NCBI GenBank assembly: GCA_022457155.1
Contig: JAJGOT010000037.1
Coordinates: 1,358,501-1,422,500 of the forward strand
DNA length: 64,000 nucleotides
Reading direction: 5' to 3'
DNA from: Cladopsammia gracilis
Taxonomy: Eukaryota; Cnidaria; Anthozoa; Scleractinia; Dendrophylliidae
A model generated the notes under the pieces. That model saw only the letters and a list, made by a program, of their open reading frames with translations. It was not told where the DNA came from and did no database searches. A program made the translations under genes and the position numbers. Shown piece after piece: positions 61,547-64,000 of this stretch. Numbering within the stretch: position 1 is the stretch's first letter; every line of letters starts with the position of its first letter.

Positions 61547-63004
61547 ATGGCAGAATGCGGATATGATATACCTGACGAGACAACTGACACAGACCCTCTC
61601 ATCCCAGACACGGGGAATGACGAGGATGCTGAGATTGAAGAGTGGTTGAATAAACCAATGACAGAAGAAGAAAAACAAGAATACAGTCGATGGACCCATG
61701 ACCAAGACACCACGCAACCTTTTGAACCAGGGGCTGCTTCCACACCATATGGCGAACAAGTGCCTATGATCCCAAGAACAAGGTTGCCCCAAGAACAACA
61801 AGGCTCCCACACTGAAGAAACCTCTTTCATTACAGGGGATACTCAAGGCCGGCGATTGTTAACAAAGGAAGTTATGGCCTTTGAGGAGGTTCAGAACGAG
61901 TTTCCCAGCATAGACAGAAGTCAACTTAATTTTCGGTACGAGCCGAAACCAAAATCAGGTGGAGCCATCATCGAGGTAAAATATCATACCAGAGACAAAT
62001 GGTATCCTCTTTACACAAAAAGCCGTGGGGCTTCCGAAAAGACTTTCAACGCTTCTCTTCCCAAAGAGATCAAAGCTGCTCTCGGAAAGTCTGTGACTGA
62101 AGAGTTAAATGAAACAAATGCTACACTTGAAGCAAATCGAAAAGAAGTGGAAGCAAAACAAAATAAATTACAACAAGCAAAACAAGCGGCTGCGGATGCA
62201 CAAGAACTTCGCCGCGACATGGATGCCCTCAAAAATAGAAGCAAAGATATTGCTGACCAGGTTCAGGAACTGGAAGATGCACATGGGCCGCTGGATAAGG
62301 AGGCAATACAAAGACTAAAAAATGAAAAGAGAGCTGTTGAAGCTGAGCATCAAGCTAAACGAAAACAACTGGACAATGCGCAAAAAGCCGCTCAACAAGC
62401 AGACAAACTAAAAAAACAAATCGACAAACTAAAACTTGACAGTAGGGGATTAGACAGACGCCGAGAGGAGCTTAGAGGAAAACAGGACGCTGTGAAACCA
62501 CTGGACGAACTGAAACAGAACAAAGAAGAGCTTGAACGGCAGAACGCTGAAGACAAGCGCGTCATAGAGGATGAGAACACTTCTCCCTCTGAAAGAGAAG
62601 CCGCGGAAGCCCGGGTCGCTGAACGTGAAGAAGAGCTAGCAAGGGTCAACACAGAAATTGAGGTGCGTGAAAGGGGCATGTCTTTGAGAGAGCGGGTCAG
62701 GGAAATCTTCAAGAAATACGGATGGACCCTGCAAGCGATTGTTCTGGCAGCTGGCATCACCATCAGCGCTGTGGTACTCGCCACCTTGAATGGCCTGGCA
62801 AAGGCCACCAAGGCTATTGGAAATGGCCTTAAAGAGCTTGGCAAAAAGGCAGCCAACGCCCTGCCTGGCTTGATTGGGTCAATTGTGAGTTTTATCTTCA
62901 AAGCTGCTGGGTCGGTCATCTCCTTTCTGGGTGAACACGCCTGGCTGCTGATCCTTGCCGTGGTGGCCTTCCTTGTTGAAAGGATCACCAAGCGCAGGAG
63001 ATAA
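61547..63004 (+). CDS. Polinton long coiled-coil membrane protein
   Basis: 485 residues, ATG at 61,547. Acidic N-terminus (1-90), a compact segment LNFRYEPKPKSGGAIIEVKY (about 125-170), a coiled coil from about 180 to 385 rich in KQ, EL and RR heptads, then a glycine/alanine-rich hydrophobic region with ITISAVVLATLNGLAKATKA and a last helix AWLLILAVVAFLVERITKRR. No family recognised. A structural role such as membrane insertion or virion scaffolding is plausible from layout only. Only plus-strand gene in this block besides polB. Confidence 0.75.
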   Translation: MAECGYDIPDETTDTDPLIPDTGNDEDAEIEEWLNKPMTEEEKQEYSRWTHDQDTTQPFEPGAASTPYGEQVPMIPRTRLPQEQQGSHTEETSFITGDTQGRRLLTKEVMAFEEVQNEFPSIDRSQLNFRYEPKPKSGGAIIEVKYHTRDKWYPLYTKSRGASEKTFNASLPKEIKAALGKSVTEELNETNATLEANRKEVEAKQNKLQQAKQAAADAQELRRDMDALKNRSKDIADQVQELEDAHGPLDKEAIQRLKNEKRAVEAEHQAKRKQLDNAQKAAQQADKLKKQIDKLKLDSRGLDRRREELRGKQDAVKPLDELKQNKEELERQNAEDKRVIEDENTSPSEREAAEARVAEREEELARVNTEIEVRERGMSLRERVREIFKKYGWTLQAIVLAAGITISAVVLATLNGLAKATKAIGNGLKELGKKAANALPGLIGSIVSFIFKAAGSVISFLGEHAWLLILAVVAFLVERITKRRR

Positions 63005-64000
63005 TTATCTCATCCAGGCAAGAAAGCCTGCTAAAGCAAACGCGCCCACACCAATGAGCGCCTTGTTTACGTGATGCGGCTCGATCTTAGTCTCTTGCGT
63101 TGGGGGTGGTGTTGGTGTTGGTGTTGGTGTGGGGGCTGGTTGTGGTGTGGGTGTGACCTTTGGTTTTGGCGCTATACCCTGTGCCTGTGTGGCCTGTTTA
63201 TGTATCGGGTTTGATGGATGACTGTTTGGTGGGTTTATTTTTGTTGGTCCCCCATCCATGTGGCGAAGGGAGGCTTTTTTTGTACCCAGGTTAACATCGT
63301 TGTTCACACCCAGCTTCATACCTTGCGTTGCCTCCTTGAGATTGTTGTTGTACCCAACCACGCTCTCTGTGTTGATAATCATGCGTGATGGCATGAGCCA
63401 ACTTCCGGGCGCTGTCGCAAAGTCTAAGCGCACTTTCGTTGCTTGGATGGCAAGTTGATATCGCTGTACGCTTGTTGCGATGTCGTTCAGTATTATTGCC
63501 TCCTCTAGATGGGTGAGGAATACTCTCTGCGTTTCGAACGCCCGGCCTCCTCTTCCAATGATGCTGCTGCGAGTGTTTGCTTGTGCACCCAGAATGCAAT
63601 ACACAAAGGCCTCGATTGACTGATTCATACGCGCGAGCCCTGGCTGTGTTAACCCTTGTGCATAATTCGGCACAAAGTGCTCGAACTGACTAACAGCGCC
63701 CTGGTCGTTACGAACGAAGTATATGCCGTTTGCTCGATAGTTTGGGTCTTTTCTGTCTGTGACGCGCTCGTCATCAAATAGGACTAGATCGGGATCAGGA
63801 TAGTCGTAATCAGTAGAGTAGGGGCCCTCACCAGTAACCCAAATGTACACATTGCCAAGCCCGTGGTTTTTGCCGTATGTGAAACGGAAGTCAGAATTGG
63901 GGTCGACACCAAACTCTTGGCAAATCCGCTTGTATGCGTCGATGTTGAACTTGTTGTCTTTCTGGTTGAATGTGGGGTCGTCTGGCAAAGCACTCACGCT
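63005..64000 (-). CDS. Polinton structural-type protein, 5' end outside the window
   Basis: At least 331 residues; the frame is still open at the window edge (the leftmost alternative start is a GTG at 63,997), so the true start lies beyond. Globular N-terminal part (YGKNHGLGNVYIWVTGEGPY; GLARMNQSIEAFVYCILGAQ), then a [11 protein letters not shown] linker and a C-terminal hydrophobic helix LIGVGAFALAGFLAWM. Stop codon directly adjoins that of the plus-strand neighbour. Tail-anchored minor virion protein is a guess. No domain recognised. Confidence 0.7.
   Translation of the reverse strand, partial: SVSALPDDPTFNQKDNKFNIDAYKRICQEFGVDPNSDFRFTYGKNHGLGNVYIWVTGEGPYSTDYDYPDPDLVLFDDERVTDRKDPNYRANGIYFVRNDQGAVSQFEHFVPNYAQGLTQPGLARMNQSIEAFVYCILGAQANTRSSIIGRGGRAFETQRVFLTHLEEAIILNDIATSVQRYQLAIQATKVRLDFATAPGSWLMPSRMIINTESVVGYNNNLKEATQGMKLGVNNDVNLGTKKASLRHMDGGPTKINPPNSHPSNPIHKQATQAQGIAPKPKVTPTPQPAPTPTPTPTPPPTQETKIEPHHVNKALIGVGAFALAGFLAWMR

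Overview
The window is eukaryotic, metazoan and most likely anthozoan cnidarian (coral or sea anemone). It has AT-rich DNA, GT-AG introns, many small foldback transposons, Penelope-like retroelement fragments, a Polinton/Maverick-type virus-like element, and one exon of a protein type I associate with cnidarian genomes. The species assignment is inference; no search was possible.

Layout. 1-8,552: repeat-rich DNA with two Penelope-like fragments (262-525 minus, 1,846-2,963 plus), an 18-copy 21-bp GCGATCGC minisatellite (940-1,322) and several MITEs. 8,553-38,358: one receptor-type guanylate cyclase gene on the plus strand, which I resolve into 20 exons. The exons total 3,198 bases, keep frame across all 19 GT-AG junctions and encode 1,065 residues: signal peptide, ANF-receptor ligand domain, one membrane helix, kinase-homology domain, dimerisation helix, cyclase domain. 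Its introns are loaded with transposons, including a 6.3-kb decayed Academ-like DNA transposon in intron 1, which itself carries a nested 1.3-kb palindrome inside its left inverted repeat. 38,359-45,364: intergenic DNA with foldback elements and an inverted copy of a dispersed repeat also found twice in the cyclase introns. 45,365-46,300: an intact single-exon class A GPCR. 49,066-49,480: one exon of an uncharacterised gene on the minus strand. 49,527-51,481: a giant palindrome, a 5'-truncated LINE and a 98-bp foldback.

51,599 to the window end: a Polinton-like element. Protein-primed-type DNA polymerase B (one frameshift) runs on the plus strand and converges, with a 25-nt overlap, on a retroviral-type integrase on the minus strand. 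Then come small membrane and helical proteins, an A32/FtsK-type packaging ATPase and a probable double-jelly-roll major capsid protein on the minus strand, a long coiled-coil membrane protein on the plus strand, and a further minus-strand gene cut by the window edge. Polymerase and integrase would copy and insert the element; ATPase and capsid protein point to a virion stage. Most minus-strand genes share a TATATATACC-like motif directly against their start codon. A Penelope-like insertion with inverted arms, each holding a hammerhead-ribozyme-like core, splits one small gene, and a 198-bp tandem duplication has doubled the start of the ATPase, so this copy is probably no longer functional.
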